A DNA stretch of 47,344 nucleotides from Pseudomonas cyclaminis (GCF_015163715.1 NZ_JADDUM010000186.1:1-47344), one strand, 5' to 3'; positions 1 through 8,659 are shown, numbered from the stretch's first letter. Numbers and translations are program-made. The notes: generated by a model not told the origin, from the letters alone.

Positions 1-112
1 CCGCATCGTGTGTGGCAGCCAGGCGCAAGTCCCCTTGCAGGCTCGTACAAGCAATCACTGTCGGTTTGCGATCAGATCCAGGGTTTAGACTCGATGCGCA
101 AAGGACAGACCG

Positions 113-1016
113 ATGTTCTTCAAGAAAAAAAAAGCCGATGCAGGACCTGGCGGAGTCTCTCCGGCAACAGCTCGCTCAACAGCGTGCACAGGCAGACCAC
201 CAACGGCTGCTCGCCGAGGCCGCCGCCAGGGACCAGGCCGCCCGGCAGGCAATCAGCGAACAGGCCCTTCAAACCCTTCGACAACAACTGGAGCAGGCCC
301 GCCAGCGTGAGGGGGCATTGGACGCCGAGGTGCAGCAATACCGGCGGCTTTGCGATCAGCATCAACAGGAAACGCAGATCTGGGAGCTGCTGCTCTCCAC
401 CATGACTGAAGGCTGCTGGGACATCACCGTGGTCAACGGTGACGTGCAGAACCCCGGCAGCCAGATGCGGATTTTCAGTCAGTTTCGCCTGCTGCTGGGC
501 TATGCTCCCCATGAGCTGCCCGATGGCTGGGACGCTCAGGTGAGCGTCACCCATCCCGATGATTTACCCAAGATCATGGCGATCTTCGACCGGGAAATCC
601 TCGCGTCCCATGGCAGCGGCGAGTATGTATTCGAATACCGGATGCGCCACAAGAGCCGTGGCTACATCTGGTGTCGCGAGCGCGGGCGGGCGGTGCGTGA
701 TGCCCAGGGACAGTTGACGCGGGTAATCGGCGCGGTGCGCGACATCAGTGATGAACAGTCGGCCAAGACCACCCATCAGCAGTTGCTGGAGCACAATCAG
801 GCAACCTACGGCCAGATTGCCACCGTGGTGAGTGTGATCAAGGGCATCGCCGACCAGACCAACCTGCTGGCCTTGAACGCTGCCATTGAAGCGGCGCGGG
901 CGGGTGAGGTCGGCCGTGGGTTTTCAGTGGTGGCCGATGAGGTGCGTAAGCTGGCGGAAAACACCCGCCAGGCGACCCATCAGATTCAGACGATGTTGCA
1001 TCAGCACAAACACTAG
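113..1016 (+). CDS. PAS-domain methyl-accepting chemotaxis protein, short cytoplasmic form, frame break near start
   Basis: A soluble chemoreceptor-like signalling protein. After a Gln/Glu/Ala-rich N-terminal coiled coil (about 80 residues) comes a PAS domain with its PAC end (HPDD, then [13 protein letters not shown]). Next is only the conserved hairpin tip of the MCP signalling domain ([19 protein letters not shown], then [16 protein letters not shown]), which contacts CheA/CheW in this family. No transmembrane segment, HAMP domain or methylation helices are seen, so it probably senses a cytoplasmic redox or energy cue. An AAAGGA ribosome site lies properly before ATG 113, which gives MFFKKKK, but the long frame continues only if one A is removed from the A9 run at 125-133. 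The fallback start is ATG 138, which lacks a good ribosome site. Family is sure; the start is not. Confidence 0.8.
125..133 (+). repeat. A9 homopolymer inside the start of the PAS-MCP gene
   Basis: Nine consecutive A residues follow AAG in the first codons after the SD-supported ATG 113. With eight (or eleven) A the start joins the PAS-MCP frame. With nine it runs into a short dead frame ending at 310. This is either a sequencing or assembly indel or a slippage-prone tract. Confidence 0.75.
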
Positions 1017-1256
1017 AAAGCGGGCACGACCGTGAGGCTTTCCAGCAGGGTCGCCTTGAGGCAGCCCAGCCGCAGGCGCTGGCAGGCAGCAACAAAAGTG
1101 GCGGCAGACATGGGCAAGACGTTCGGCCCGTCCTGGGCGCACAGTGATTTTGCTCGATGCCGTTTCGATCAGGGACTGGCTGGGGAGGGCGTTATCGCCA
1201 GCTCCTTGTACGGCTCGATGCATCCACTGAGAAATCCGCTTTCGAGGATCCGCACC

Positions 1257-2756
1257 ATGTCGATCAATGACCGGCTCACACAGCATTTGAAACGAGGCAG
1301 CGTCGGCTTTCCGACCGCGCTGGCCAGCACCATTGGCCTGATCATGGCCAGCCCGGTGATTCTTACCGCAACCATGGGTTTCGGGATCGGCGGCAGCGCC
1401 TTTGCGGTGGCGATGTTGATCGCGGTGGTGATGATGCTGGCCCAGGCGACCACCTTTGCCGAGGCCGCCTCGATCCTGCCGACCACCGGTTCGGTCTACG
1501 ACTACATCAATTGCGGCATGGGGCGTTTCTTTGCGATCACCGGCACCTTGTCCGCGTACCTGATCGTGCATGTGTTCGCCGGCACCGCCGAGACCATTCT
1601 GTCCGGGGTCATGGCCCTGGTGAACTTCGAGCACCTCAATACCCTGGCGGAATCGGCCGGCGGCTCCTGGTTGCTGGGAGTCGGGTTCGTCGTGGTGTTC
1701 GGCATCCTCAATGCCTTCGGGGTCAGCGCCTTTGGCCGGGCCGAGATCATCCTGACCTTCGGCATGTGGACCACGCTGATGGTGTTTGGCGTGATGAGCC
1801 TGATTGCGGCACCGGCGGTGCAACTGGAGGGCTGGTTCGGCGTGTCGCTGGTGGGCACTGACCTGATCACTATTTTGTCGCTGGTGGGCATGGCGATGTT
1901 CATGTTTGTCGGCTGTGAGTTCGTCACACCGTTGGCCCCGGACCTGCGCAACTCGGCCAAGGTGATGCCCAAGGCGATGATTCTGGGCTTGCTGAGCGTG
2001 GCCACCTGCATGTTCATCTATGGTGCGGCGATGAAGCGCCAAGTCGAAAACGTGCTGCTGGACGCCGCCTCGGGCGTGCACCTGCTCGACACGCCGATGG
2101 CGATTCCCCGGTTTGCCGAGCAGGTCATGGGGCAGGTCGGGCCGCTGTGGCTGGGGATCGGTTTTCTGTTTGCCGGTGCCGCCACCATCAACACACTGAT
2201 GGCCGGCGTGCCGCGGATTCTCTACGGCATGGCCGTGGACGGTGCATTGCCCAAGGTGTTCACCTACCTGCACCCGCGCTTCAAGACACCGTTGGTGTGC
2301 ATCCTGGTGGCGATGCTGATCCCGTGCCTGTATGCGCTGTGGCTGGGCGGCAATACCGACAACATCATGCACCTGGTGCTGGCGGCGGTGTGTGCGTGGA
2401 GTTTCTCTTACCTGCTGGTGACGCTGTCGGTGGTGATCCTGCGCGTTCGTCGTCCTGATCTGCCTCGGGCCTATCGTTCGCCGTTCTTCCCGTTGCCGCA
2501 GATCCTGTCCAGCGTCGGCATCTTGCTGGGCATGTGGTTCATCACCCCACCGGGCATGAATCCCGCCGACATCTATGTGCCGTTTGGCGTGATGCTCGGG
2601 ATCACCGCGACCTATGCGCTGTTCTGGACATTGGTGGTGCAGAAGGTCAATCCATTCAAGCCGGCGTCGGTAGAAGACGTGCTGGCCAAGGAGTTTTCCC
2701 ATGAGCCTGGCAACCCTCACCACGGGTATATCGAGCATGCTGCAAAAGCTGTCTGA
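1257..2756 (+). CDS. APC-superfamily amino acid/amine permease
   Basis: An inner-membrane secondary transporter of the amino acid-polyamine-organocation family, 499 residues with about 12 hydrophobic segments. The N-terminal cytoplasmic stretch (SINDRLTQHLKRGSVGF) leads into TM1 with the small-residue break (ASTIGLIMASPV) typical of the APC substrate site. The end is hydrophilic and stops at KAV. ATG 1257 is chosen because GAGG sits nine bases upstream; the open frame runs further back without a good start. The gene lies beside a FeaR-like regulator and a DAO-type oxidase, so an aromatic or biogenic amine is a reasonable substrate, but this is inferred from context only. The downstream DUF3156 gene starts inside its last codons. 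Confidence 0.85.
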   Translation: MSINDRLTQHLKRGSVGFPTALASTIGLIMASPVILTATMGFGIGGSAFAVAMLIAVVMMLAQATTFAEAASILPTTGSVYDYINCGMGRFFAITGTLSAYLIVHVFAGTAETILSGVMALVNFEHLNTLAESAGGSWLLGVGFVVVFGILNAFGVSAFGRAEIILTFGMWTTLMVFGVMSLIAAPAVQLEGWFGVSLVGTDLITILSLVGMAMFMFVGCEFVTPLAPDLRNSAKVMPKAMILGLLSVATCMFIYGAAMKRQVENVLLDAASGVHLLDTPMAIPRFAEQVMGQVGPLWLGIGFLFAGAATINTLMAGVPRILYGMAVDGALPKVFTYLHPRFKTPLVCILVAMLIPCLYALWLGGNTDNIMHLVLAAVCAWSFSYLLVTLSVVILRVRRPDLPRAYRSPFFPLPQILSSVGILLGMWFITPPGMNPADIYVPFGVMLGITATYALFWTLVVQKVNPFKPASVEDVLAKEFSHEPGNPHHGYIEHAAKAV

Positions 2757-3319
2757 GCTGTTCAGTGCCAACGCGCCCCGGCCGGGTATCGGCCCGGCGT
2801 CACGCTTGAGTGCCTGCGACGCAACCTTGGCCTGGCGGGTTTCACCTCGACGGGACCCACTGGCGCGGTGTTCGGCCTGGGTGATAGCGACCTGCAAGTG
2901 GCGGTAGGCGAGCGCACTGAATCGCAGTTGCTGATGCACCTGGTCATGACTGAATTCGTGATCAAGGTGCCCGCCTCAGAGCAGGGCAATGCACGTTTTG
3001 AGTTGCACCACCGCGGGTCGATTCGGCGCACGGGGCTGGGGTTTCGGCAACGGGCGGGCGCGCGACCTTGCTGCCTAGGCTGGAAGTTGCGTTGATGCAG
3101 GATCAGGCACTGCATCACGCATTGATGGTGCTGGATTTCAAGCGCCTGCGCATCGAACTGGACGGTCTGCTGTGGCAGGTACGGCTTGAACACATGGGAG
3201 GCAGCGAGGTGGTCAATCGGATGCCTGCGTTTCGTCGCTACATCGCCTTGAGCGGCGCGCAGCGAGGGGCTTTGTTCGATGTTCTGACGGGATTGAAGCG
3301 GGCGCTGGGCGCGTTCTGA
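2737..3319 (+). pseudogene. DUF3156 family protein, two frameshifts
   Basis: Three reading frames in turn encode one continuous DUF3156-like protein. It starts MLQKLSELFSANAPRPG, continues in the next frame from about 2787 (YRPGVTLECLRRNLGLAGF, then FGLGDSDLQVAVGERTESQL), and after about 3060 moves to the third frame (LLPRLEVALMQDQALHHAL, ending RALGAF). Each junction needs one inserted base; the first lies in GGCCGGGTATCGG and the second in GGGCGGGCGCGCG. The protein's function is unknown. Its ATG overlaps the permease stop by 20 bases, so the two were co-translated, and DUF3156 genes beside APC permeases fit an accessory role. The coding quality on both sides argues for recent breaks or sequencing indels. 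Family assignment is from memory of the DUF3156 pattern. Confidence 0.7.
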
Positions 3320-3384
3320 TTTTTGGTTACTTGGCATCATTACTGCTTCTACAGACGGCATTACGTAGTTGTTGCGCCTATATA

Positions 3385-3398
3385 GATAACATGTTAAC
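3385..3398 (+). promoter_or_regulatory. Putative HpaR/MarR-type operator before feaR
   Basis: GATAACATGTTAAC, 40 bases before the feaR ATG, resembles the 14-mers at 10163, 18155 and 18176 (all ending TGTTAAC). It also contains the perfect palindrome TAACATGTTA (3387-3396). Binding by an HpaR-like protein is inferred. Confidence 0.45.
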
Positions 3399-3437
3399 TA
3401 TTGGCCGACAAAAACAAGAAGCCACTGTGGAGTTGCC

Positions 3438-4400
3438 ATGAGCACCTATCAATCTGCGCACCCTGGATTGGACACCTGGACTCAGGATTTGCGAGCGGCC
3501 TGCGGCCATTTCGACACTGAACTGGCCTTCAACCGTTCGCTGTTCATCGGCGAGGTGTCGACGCTCTCTCGGGGCTGCCTGTCACTGGCCTCCCTGCGCA
3601 CCAATGCCGGCCTGATCAAGCGCGTACGGGCCAACCCCGATCACGACAACGACCAGCATTGCTTCCTCGTCAGCCAGCGCAGCGGCTATTGCCAGATCAC
3701 CCAGAACGACGAAGTGATCCAGTTGGCTCCAGGTGACATGCTGCTGATGGATTCCACCGGCTCAATCGAGATCAGCCCGTTTGGCCTGATCGAACACGCG
3801 TCGCTGTCCCTCTCGCGCAACGAAGTCTGCAAGCAACTGGGCAACGCCTCGAAAACCTTCGGCAAGATCTCGTCGAGCAAGGCCTGTGGGCGGATGCTCC
3901 ATGTGCTGATGGACCAATTGTGCCGGGAAGGGCTGGAGGGTCAGGATTCGATGGAAGAGGCCCAGGCATTGCAGGCGGCGTTTGTGTCCTTGCTGGGTTC
4001 GGCGTTTGACGTGGATAACACCCAGGGTGACAGCGCCGCTTCATTGCAAGGCAGCAACCTGCGCAGTTATGTGCAGAAAGTCATCGAGGAGTCCCTGACC
4101 CAACCGGGCTTGAGCCCGGTGGGCCTGGCGAATCGGCTGAACATCTCGGTACGACACTTGTATCGCCTGTTTGAAGAGCAGGACGACAGCGTCTGCCGCT
4201 ACATCCAGCGGGCGCGGCTCAAGCGCAGCGCGGACGACCTGACCAACCCATTTCTCAAGAGCGAGTCGATCACCTCGATTGCCTACAAGTGGGGCTTCAC
4301 CGATTCGGCGCACTTCAGTCGCTCGTTCAAGAAGCAATTCGAGCTGTCGCCCAAAGACTTTCGTTCGACCCACCTGCAACAAGCGGTCGGCGCGGCTTAG
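3438..4400 (+). CDS. feaR: AraC-family transcriptional regulator, FeaR-like
   Basis: A 320-residue activator. The N-terminal half is a cupin-like AraC ligand-binding domain (HCFLVSQRSGYCQITQ, then LAPGDMLLMDSTGSIE, about residues 75-115). The C-terminal 110 residues form the double helix-turn-helix of AraC/XylS proteins (LANRLNISVRHLYRLFEEQ, then ITSIAYKWGFTDSAHFSRSF and LSPKDFRS). The layout and ligand-domain pattern match E. coli FeaR, which activates the amine oxidase and phenylacetaldehyde dehydrogenase genes for aromatic amine use. That agrees with an amine oxidase and an APC permease nearby. GTTGCC before ATG 3438 is a weak ribosome site. A 14-base HpaR-like operator lies 40 bases upstream. 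A TetR gene follows after 15 bases, probably in the same transcript. Confidence 0.8.
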   Translation: MSTYQSAHPGLDTWTQDLRAACGHFDTELAFNRSLFIGEVSTLSRGCLSLASLRTNAGLIKRVRANPDHDNDQHCFLVSQRSGYCQITQNDEVIQLAPGDMLLMDSTGSIEISPFGLIEHASLSLSRNEVCKQLGNASKTFGKISSSKACGRMLHVLMDQLCREGLEGQDSMEEAQALQAAFVSLLGSAFDVDNTQGDSAASLQGSNLRSYVQKVIEESLTQPGLSPVGLANRLNISVRHLYRLFEEQDDSVCRYIQRARLKRSADDLTNPFLKSESITSIAYKWGFTDSAHFSRSFKKQFELSPKDFRSTHLQQAVGAA

Positions 4401-4415
4401 GTTATCGGTCGATCA

Positions 4416-5033
4416 ATGAAAGCGCTCAGCCTGTCGGCCAGTAAAATTTGTGCGGTGGCGGTCGAACACTTCGCCGACCACGGCTATGACGCCTCGTCGC
4501 TGAGTGAAATCGCGGCCGGGGCGGGCATGCGCAAGGCCTCGTTGTATGCGCATTTTGTGAGCAAGGACGTCCTGTTCCAGACGGTCTTCCAGATTGCCCT
4601 GGACCATGAGCATCAGCACATCGCAGGCTGTTTCAAGGAGGAGGCGGGACACTCGGGGATGCCGGGGCACGTGCACCTTGAACGCTTGATCGCACGCTAC
4701 GAAGGCTCGGCGCACCTGCGCTTTCTGTTGCGCACGGCGTACTTTCCGCCGGCGCAGATTCGCAGCGTCATCACCGCAGGGTTTGAGGGTTACCTGGCCT
4801 GCATACGCCAAGACTTTCAGGCGGCGGCGCAAGGTCGATACAGCACGCTACAGCCCGAGGCGCTCGAGGTGTTTGGCGACGCCTACCTGGGCATCGTCGA
4901 CAGCCTGCATGTGGAGTTGATCTATTCGACGGCCGAGGGCTACGTCAGACGGCTGGCGGCGTTGTCGCGGGTGTTCGGTGATTCACTGTCGATGCTGGAA
5001 AGGGCCGGGCGCTATTCCACGGACACACCATGA
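4416..5033 (+). CDS. TetR/AcrR-family transcriptional regulator
   Basis: A 205-residue one-domain-plus-HTH repressor. Residues about 8-55 carry the TetR_N helix-turn-helix (AVEHFADHGYDASSLSEIAA, then GMRKASLYAHFVSKDVLF). The remaining helical domain is the ligand-binding part and looks like the TetR_C family seen in short Pseudomonas regulators. It begins 15 bases after feaR on the same strand, so the two are likely one operon and may act together on the amine genes. The ligand is not predictable from sequence. No inverted repeat that could be its operator was found in the short gap. Confidence 0.8.
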   Translation: MKALSLSASKICAVAVEHFADHGYDASSLSEIAAGAGMRKASLYAHFVSKDVLFQTVFQIALDHEHQHIAGCFKEEAGHSGMPGHVHLERLIARYEGSAHLRFLLRTAYFPPAQIRSVITAGFEGYLACIRQDFQAAAQGRYSTLQPEALEVFGDAYLGIVDSLHVELIYSTAEGYVRRLAALSRVFGDSLSMLERAGRYSTDTP

Positions 5034-5039
5034 TCAAAA

Positions 5040-5067
5040 TGTAGGAGGGAGCAAGCCCTCTCCCACA
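5040..5067. repeat. Short palindromic extragenic repeat, fluorescens type
   Basis: GTAGGAGGGAGCAAGCCCTC followed by TCCCACAG forms an imperfect hairpin with core GAGGG-AGCAAG-CCCTC. It sits between convergent genes and belongs to the GGAGGG..GCAAGC..CCTCCC repeat type common in fluorescens-group intergenic DNA. It may help terminate both transcripts. Confidence 0.6.
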
Positions 5068-5083
5068 GTTGATCCGGCAGAGG

Positions 5084-5854
5084 TTATTTCACCTCGGGCA
5101 ACGTCGATCCGCCATCCACCACGATGGTCTGCCCGGTGATGTAAGCCGCCAGGTCGGACGCCAGGAACAGCATCGCCCCGGCAATATCCTCAGCGGCACC
5201 GAGCCGTCCGAGCGGCACGCGGCTGGCGATGTCGGCGTTGACTTGGCCATCGCCCAGGTTGCCCATGGCCGGTGTGGCAATCATCCCAGGTTCTACGCCG
5301 TTGACCCGCACCCCGTCGCCGGCCAGTTCCAGCGCCGCGCTGCGGATAAACCCGTTGACCCCAGCTTTTGACGCCGCGTAGTGACTGAGGCCCGGATAGG
5401 CTACCCGTGGCCCGGTGACCGATGAGGTGACCAGCACGCAGCCGCCGCCTTGGCGCTGGAACATCGGCAAGGCGGCCTGGGTCAGCCAGAACAGCGCCGA
5501 GAGGTTGACCGCGAGTGTGCGTTCCAGCACGGCGGGGGTGATCTGGGCGAAGGGGGTCAAGGGGAAATAGCCGGCGTTGTGCACCAGGATATCCAGGCGC
5601 CCCCAGTCCTGGTCTATGGCCTTGACGGCGTCGAACACGGCGGTGGTACTCGCCAGATCAAGTTCCATGGCTTCGACCCGGCAGCCCCGCACGCACAAGT
5701 CTTCGGCCAGTGCCTGGGCTTGCGCCAGGCGAAGGTCGGCGATCATCACCCGCGCGCCGCGCCAGGCGAATGCCTCGACGATAGCCTGGCCGATGCCTTG
5801 GGCGCCGCCGGTGACCAGCACGGTTTTGCTGCTGAAATTCAAGTCTTCAGGCAT
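5084..5854 (-). CDS. SDR-family NAD(P)-dependent oxidoreductase
   Basis: A classical short-chain dehydrogenase of 256 residues. It has the Rossmann glycine motif TGGAQGIG near residue 14, the HNAG motif near residue 90, the catalytic Ser (VTSSVTG), and Tyr/Lys in HYAASKAG. The C-terminal end AYITGQTIVVDGGSTL is typical. The start ATG 5854 lies eight bases inside the end of the preceding SDR gene, a translation-coupling overlap; the open frame extends upstream but only as shadow of that gene. It is the last gene of the minus-strand block LuxR-MoaF-SDR-SDR. The likely role is oxidation of a hydroxylated side chain or an alcohol intermediate of an aromatic compound. The substrate is inferred from context and unproven. 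Confidence 0.85.
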   Translation of the reverse strand: MPEDLNFSSKTVLVTGGAQGIGQAIVEAFAWRGARVMIADLRLAQAQALAEDLCVRGCRVEAMELDLASTTAVFDAVKAIDQDWGRLDILVHNAGYFPLTPFAQITPAVLERTLAVNLSALFWLTQAALPMFQRQGGGCVLVTSSVTGPRVAYPGLSHYAASKAGVNGFIRSAALELAGDGVRVNGVEPGMIATPAMGNLGDGQVNADIASRVPLGRLGAAEDIAGAMLFLASDLAAYITGQTIVVDGGSTLPEVK

Positions 5855-6647
5855 GGGCGGTCTCCAGATGGGCATAGGCCAGCGTCGGTACGTCGACGAT
5901 GCTCGAACCGCCGTCCGCAACCACGCTTGCGCCGGTGATGATTGAGGCGTCGGGGCTGGCGAGGAAGCGGCACACCTTGGCGATTTCGTCGGCGCTGGCA
6001 GGGCGGCGCAGCGGCACGTCGGCGCAGACGCGGGCATAGGCTTGCGGCAAGGTGTCACCGTAAAAGTCCATCAACGGCTGCATCTCCTGATCGGCCATCG
6101 GCGTGGTCACCCAACCTGGGCACACCACGTTCACCCGCACACCGCGTGGCCCGTAGTCCCGTGCCAGCGAGCGGTTAAGCCCGAGCAGCGCATGCTTGGC
6201 GGTCGTGTAGCCGCAGACTTCAGGCCCGGCGGCCAGGGCGGCGATGGAACCGAGCAGCACGATATTGCCGGCGCTTTCGATCAGCAGCGGCAGGCAGGCG
6301 CGGGCGCTGTAGAACGCGCTGTCCAGGTTGCTGCGCAAGGCGGCTTCCCAGGTGGACGGGCTGGTTTGGCTGGCGCTGCCGACGCCGTGCCCACCGGCAC
6401 ATGCCAGCAGCACGTCGAGTCGGCCATAGCGCGTGCGAATGTGTGCGATAAACCCTTCCCAGGTGTCGGGGCAGGCCGCGTCGCCGACCAGGACCAGGCC
6501 ACCGGTTTCCCCGGCCACCTGCTCCAACGGCTCGCGACGCCGGCCGATCAGGACCAGGTTGGCCCCCTCGGCGGCGTACAACCGGGCGCAGGCGGCGCCG
6601 ATGCCGGTGCCTGCGCCGGTGATGACGACAGTGCGTGGATCAGGCAT
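5847..6647 (-). CDS. SDR-family NAD(P)-dependent oxidoreductase
   Basis: A 266-residue classical SDR. It shows the nucleotide motif TGAGTGIG (residues 10-17), an altered NNAG motif reading ACAGG, the active-site Ser in VLLGSIAAL, Tyr/Lys in GYTTAKHALLG and the C-terminal TGASVVADGGSS. ATG 6647 overlaps the end of the MoaF gene by eight bases, and its own end overlaps the next SDR start, so the three genes form one coupled operon. The NNAG to ACAGG change is in the loop that stabilises the central sheet and does not by itself imply loss of activity. Substrate unknown; a benzylic or amino-alcohol intermediate is a guess from the neighbours. Confidence 0.84.
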   Translation of the reverse strand: MPDPRTVVITGAGTGIGAACARLYAAEGANLVLIGRRREPLEQVAGETGGLVLVGDAACPDTWEGFIAHIRTRYGRLDVLLACAGGHGVGSASQTSPSTWEAALRSNLDSAFYSARACLPLLIESAGNIVLLGSIAALAAGPEVCGYTTAKHALLGLNRSLARDYGPRGVRVNVVCPGWVTTPMADQEMQPLMDFYGDTLPQAYARVCADVPLRRPASADEIAKVCRFLASPDASIITGASVVADGGSSIVDVPTLAYAHLETAHA

Positions 6648-7461
6648 CGGGATACTCCGTGCGGTTGAGCACTTGGCAATAGGAACTGACCGGAAAGTTC
6701 GACAGCTCAGCGAAGGACCCATCGGCATAACCGAAGATCTTGCCGTCGCTGCGGTGCTGTTGCAGGTCGATCAAGACCAGGCCCAGGGTCGGGATGATTT
6801 TTTCGCGCCAGACAAACAGGTACAGCTCGTCGGCGATTTTGTAGTAGTGGCAGCGGTCGGTATCGCACAGGCCTTGCTCAACGCCCTTGATGCATTGCCA
6901 GGCGTAGAACTGATCGTTCAAGTAGATGTGCTCGTAGACTTCGCTGGGGCTGTAGCGATACAGATTGCGCACACCGGTCAGTTCCTGGGTTGGCGTGTGA
7001 GGGCAGATTCCGGGCTGCCAGGGTTGATCCAGGCTGCCGTGCAGGAAGTCCACCTCCACCGAGGTCAACGCCTTGCCGGCCAGGGCGCGGCTGTAGAGGC
7101 CTTCTTCAGTCTGCTCGCGGCGCGGCATGCGGCCGATCACGGCGGTGAACGACGCCGTGGCGGTGTCCAGCACCAGGCTGATCGACCACGCCTGGCCGGC
7201 TTCGTGCTTGATGAAGTCGACCAGGTACAGCCCCGGTCGCACCGACGTGGCGCGGTAGGCGGCCGAACCGCTGGAATGTCCATCGGCGGCATGCCAGTGC
7301 AGCGCTTCGGTCTCGAAGCGGTGCTCGATCTGCCAGCCATTGGCGAAGTGCAGGGTGAACGTCTTGCCGTTGAGGTCGGCGAGGTTGGGCAGGATGAACG
7401 CGTCAGGGGCGAAACCGTCGGCGAGGGCGCCTACGGTGATCCAGTCGGATGGGGTAGTCAT
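6640..7461 (-). CDS. MoaF-family protein (MoaF N- and C-domains)
   Basis: A 273-residue protein matching the two-part MoaF family, predicted to be two related lipocalin-like beta barrels. The N-half has FTLHFANGWQIEHRFE and GSAAYRATSVRPGLYLVDF. The C-half has YRYSPSEVYEHIYLNDQFYAWQC and CHYYKIADELYLFVWREK followed by IPTLGLVLIDLQ. MoaF was first described in a Klebsiella monoamine-regulated operon, which agrees with the FeaR regulator and amine oxidase here. Despite the Pfam name, nothing in the neighbourhood suggests molybdopterin synthesis. ATG 7461 (TTGCATGGCTCC on the opposite strand side) is chosen because the longer frame only adds a low-quality extension. A perfect palindrome at 7525-7540 lies about 65-80 bases upstream. 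Confidence 0.8.
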   Translation of the reverse strand: MTTPSDWITVGALADGFAPDAFILPNLADLNGKTFTLHFANGWQIEHRFETEALHWHAADGHSSGSAAYRATSVRPGLYLVDFIKHEAGQAWSISLVLDTATASFTAVIGRMPRREQTEEGLYSRALAGKALTSVEVDFLHGSLDQPWQPGICPHTPTQELTGVRNLYRYSPSEVYEHIYLNDQFYAWQCIKGVEQGLCDTDRCHYYKIADELYLFVWREKIIPTLGLVLIDLQQHRSDGKIFGYADGSFAELSNFPVSSYCQVLNRTEYPDA

Positions 7462-7524
7462 TGCATGGCTCCGGTGGGTTGGATGGACAACCCGGAGCAT
7501 GGGGGGGAGCAGCGCGCCCGCCTA

Positions 7525-7540
7525 TCAACCGAATGGTTGA
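7525..7540. promoter_or_regulatory. Perfect inverted repeat, putative LuxR-type operator before the MoaF operon
   Basis: TCAACC-GAAT-GGTTGA is a 6+4+6 perfect palindrome in the 84-base gap between luxR and the MoaF gene. Its place fits an activator box just upstream of a promoter for the MoaF-SDR-SDR operon. Assignment to the adjacent LuxR protein is inferred. Confidence 0.45.
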
Positions 7541-7545
7541 GCCCG

Positions 7546-8206
7546 CTACAGAAACAGCGCTGCCACCAGTTCGGTGCGGTTGCTCACGCCCGCCTTGCGG
7601 AACAGATGGATCAGGTGGGTCTTGATGGTGGGCAGGCCGATGTCCAGCTCCAGCGCCAGTTGCTTGTTGCTTGCGCCTTGACGCAATAACCACGCGATCT
7701 GCCGCTGCTTTGGGGGTGAAGGCGGCCAATGCATCGTCACAGGGCTGCATGTTGGCCACCGCCATTTGCAGCAAGGCCTGCAAGGCATTCAGTTGCGCCA
7801 ATTGGTCGGGGGTAAAGGCGCCTTGTGCGGCGGTGCGCAGTAACGAGATGGCGGCCTGAGGCTGGTCGGCGCGATGGGCGACAATTTCCACCACGTCGAC
7901 CACTCCGTAACGCGCCAGAAAGTCCCAATAGCGGCGGCTGTCGCGCAGGGGTTGCCGGGCCATGGCCAGACCCAGCGGGACCACGGCCAGCCCGGTGGAC
8001 AGGCAATTGCGCGGTTGCAACGGGTCGAACTGCCGGTAGTTGTCCAGGTAGTCGCGGTGCATCTCGCCACTCATGCCGTGCAACCGGAAGTCGCGGGCTT
8101 GGAGCTGGCGGTCGACACAATAGAACGCCGCCTGGCTGGCGGGCACGAGCTGGGTGAACGCCTGCAGGCAATGGCCGGCGACTTCCTGAGCTGGGATGGC
8201 GTGCAT
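7546..8206 (-). pseudogene. LuxR-family transcriptional regulator, one frameshift
   Basis: The N-terminal frame (MHAIPAQEVAGHCLQAFTQL to about DDALAAFTPK) is a roughly 160-residue sensory part without recognisable catalytic motifs. The C-terminal GerE helix-turn-helix (QRQIAWLLRQGASNKQLALE, then LPTIKTHLIHLFRKAGVSNR) is in another frame. Removing one base in CCCCCAAA (plus-strand 7709-7716) joins them into a protein of about 219 residues that ends VAALFL. The HTH is exactly what would follow FTPK in an intact protein (FTPKQRQIAWLL), so the break is either recent or a sequencing error. It is probably the local regulator of the MoaF-SDR-SDR operon, since a perfect palindrome lies directly downstream. 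No AHL-binding signature was recognised. Confidence 0.78.
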
Positions 8207-8262
8207 GGTCGGTCACCTGCGCCGGAGAAAACGCTGCCGACCGAAGCCGGCAGCCAGAACCA

Positions 8263-8628
8263 TCAGACAACTGCGAAATAATGCTTCACAAAACTCTCGC
8301 TCACAACCTCCCACAGCACTGGCGTGCCCTTGGTCACGAACCAGCTGTCGCCAGCCTTGTAGCGGGTGCTCTGGCCGGTGCTTTCATCGGTCAACACCAC
8401 TTCGCCGGTGACCACGGTGGCCTGTTCCGCGAACGGATAGACCATGCGGAACTTGCCTTGTGTGGTGCCGAAATAGGCACTGCTGACCGGGTCGGTCGGT
8501 GCGCCAAAGGTCATTTTGCCGAAGGCGTTGACTTCACCTTCAAGGATTTCGGAGCCGAGGTCGGCAACAGTGCCCCAGGCATCGAGGTCGGATAATTGGA
8601 TGTCTTTCTTGAGCGTGGTAATGGGCAT
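8263..8628 (-). CDS. Cupin-domain protein
   Basis: A 121-residue single-cupin protein of the type represented by Pfam Cupin_3 (EutQ/ureidoglycine aminohydrolase-like). The pattern is GKFRMVYPFAEQATVVTGEV, then YKAGDSWFVTKGTPVLWEV, ending KHYFAVV. Canonical metal-binding histidines are not obvious in the first cupin motif, so a catalytic role is uncertain. It follows the FAD amine oxidase on the same strand after a 31-base gap, and GGAGAACT provides a good ribosome site before ATG 8628. Cupins of this type are often paired with DAO-family oxidases in Pseudomonas, so a supporting role in amine oxidation or ligand sensing is plausible but not shown. Confidence 0.8.
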   Translation of the reverse strand: MPITTLKKDIQLSDLDAWGTVADLGSEILEGEVNAFGKMTFGAPTDPVSSAYFGTTQGKFRMVYPFAEQATVVTGEVVLTDESTGQSTRYKAGDSWFVTKGTPVLWEVVSESFVKHYFAVV

Positions 8629-8659
8629 GGCAGTTCTCCTGAGAATAAAACGGTGGGCA

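Noticed and set aside
1017..1256. Small minus-strand gene between the chemoreceptor and the permease
   Set aside because: Only a short 32-codon frame is available, with no ribosome site and no recognisable family.
924..2939. A 671-codon minus-strand open frame over the APC permease
   Set aside because: It is the antisense shadow of a well-supported permease and contains no domain.
6640..7461. Molybdenum cofactor synthesis role for MoaF
   Set aside because: No moa or mob genes lie nearby, and the context is amine and aromatic catabolism.
7546..8206. Quorum-sensing LuxR of the AHL type
   Set aside because: The sensory part has no recognisable autoinducer-binding motifs and no luxI gene is nearby.
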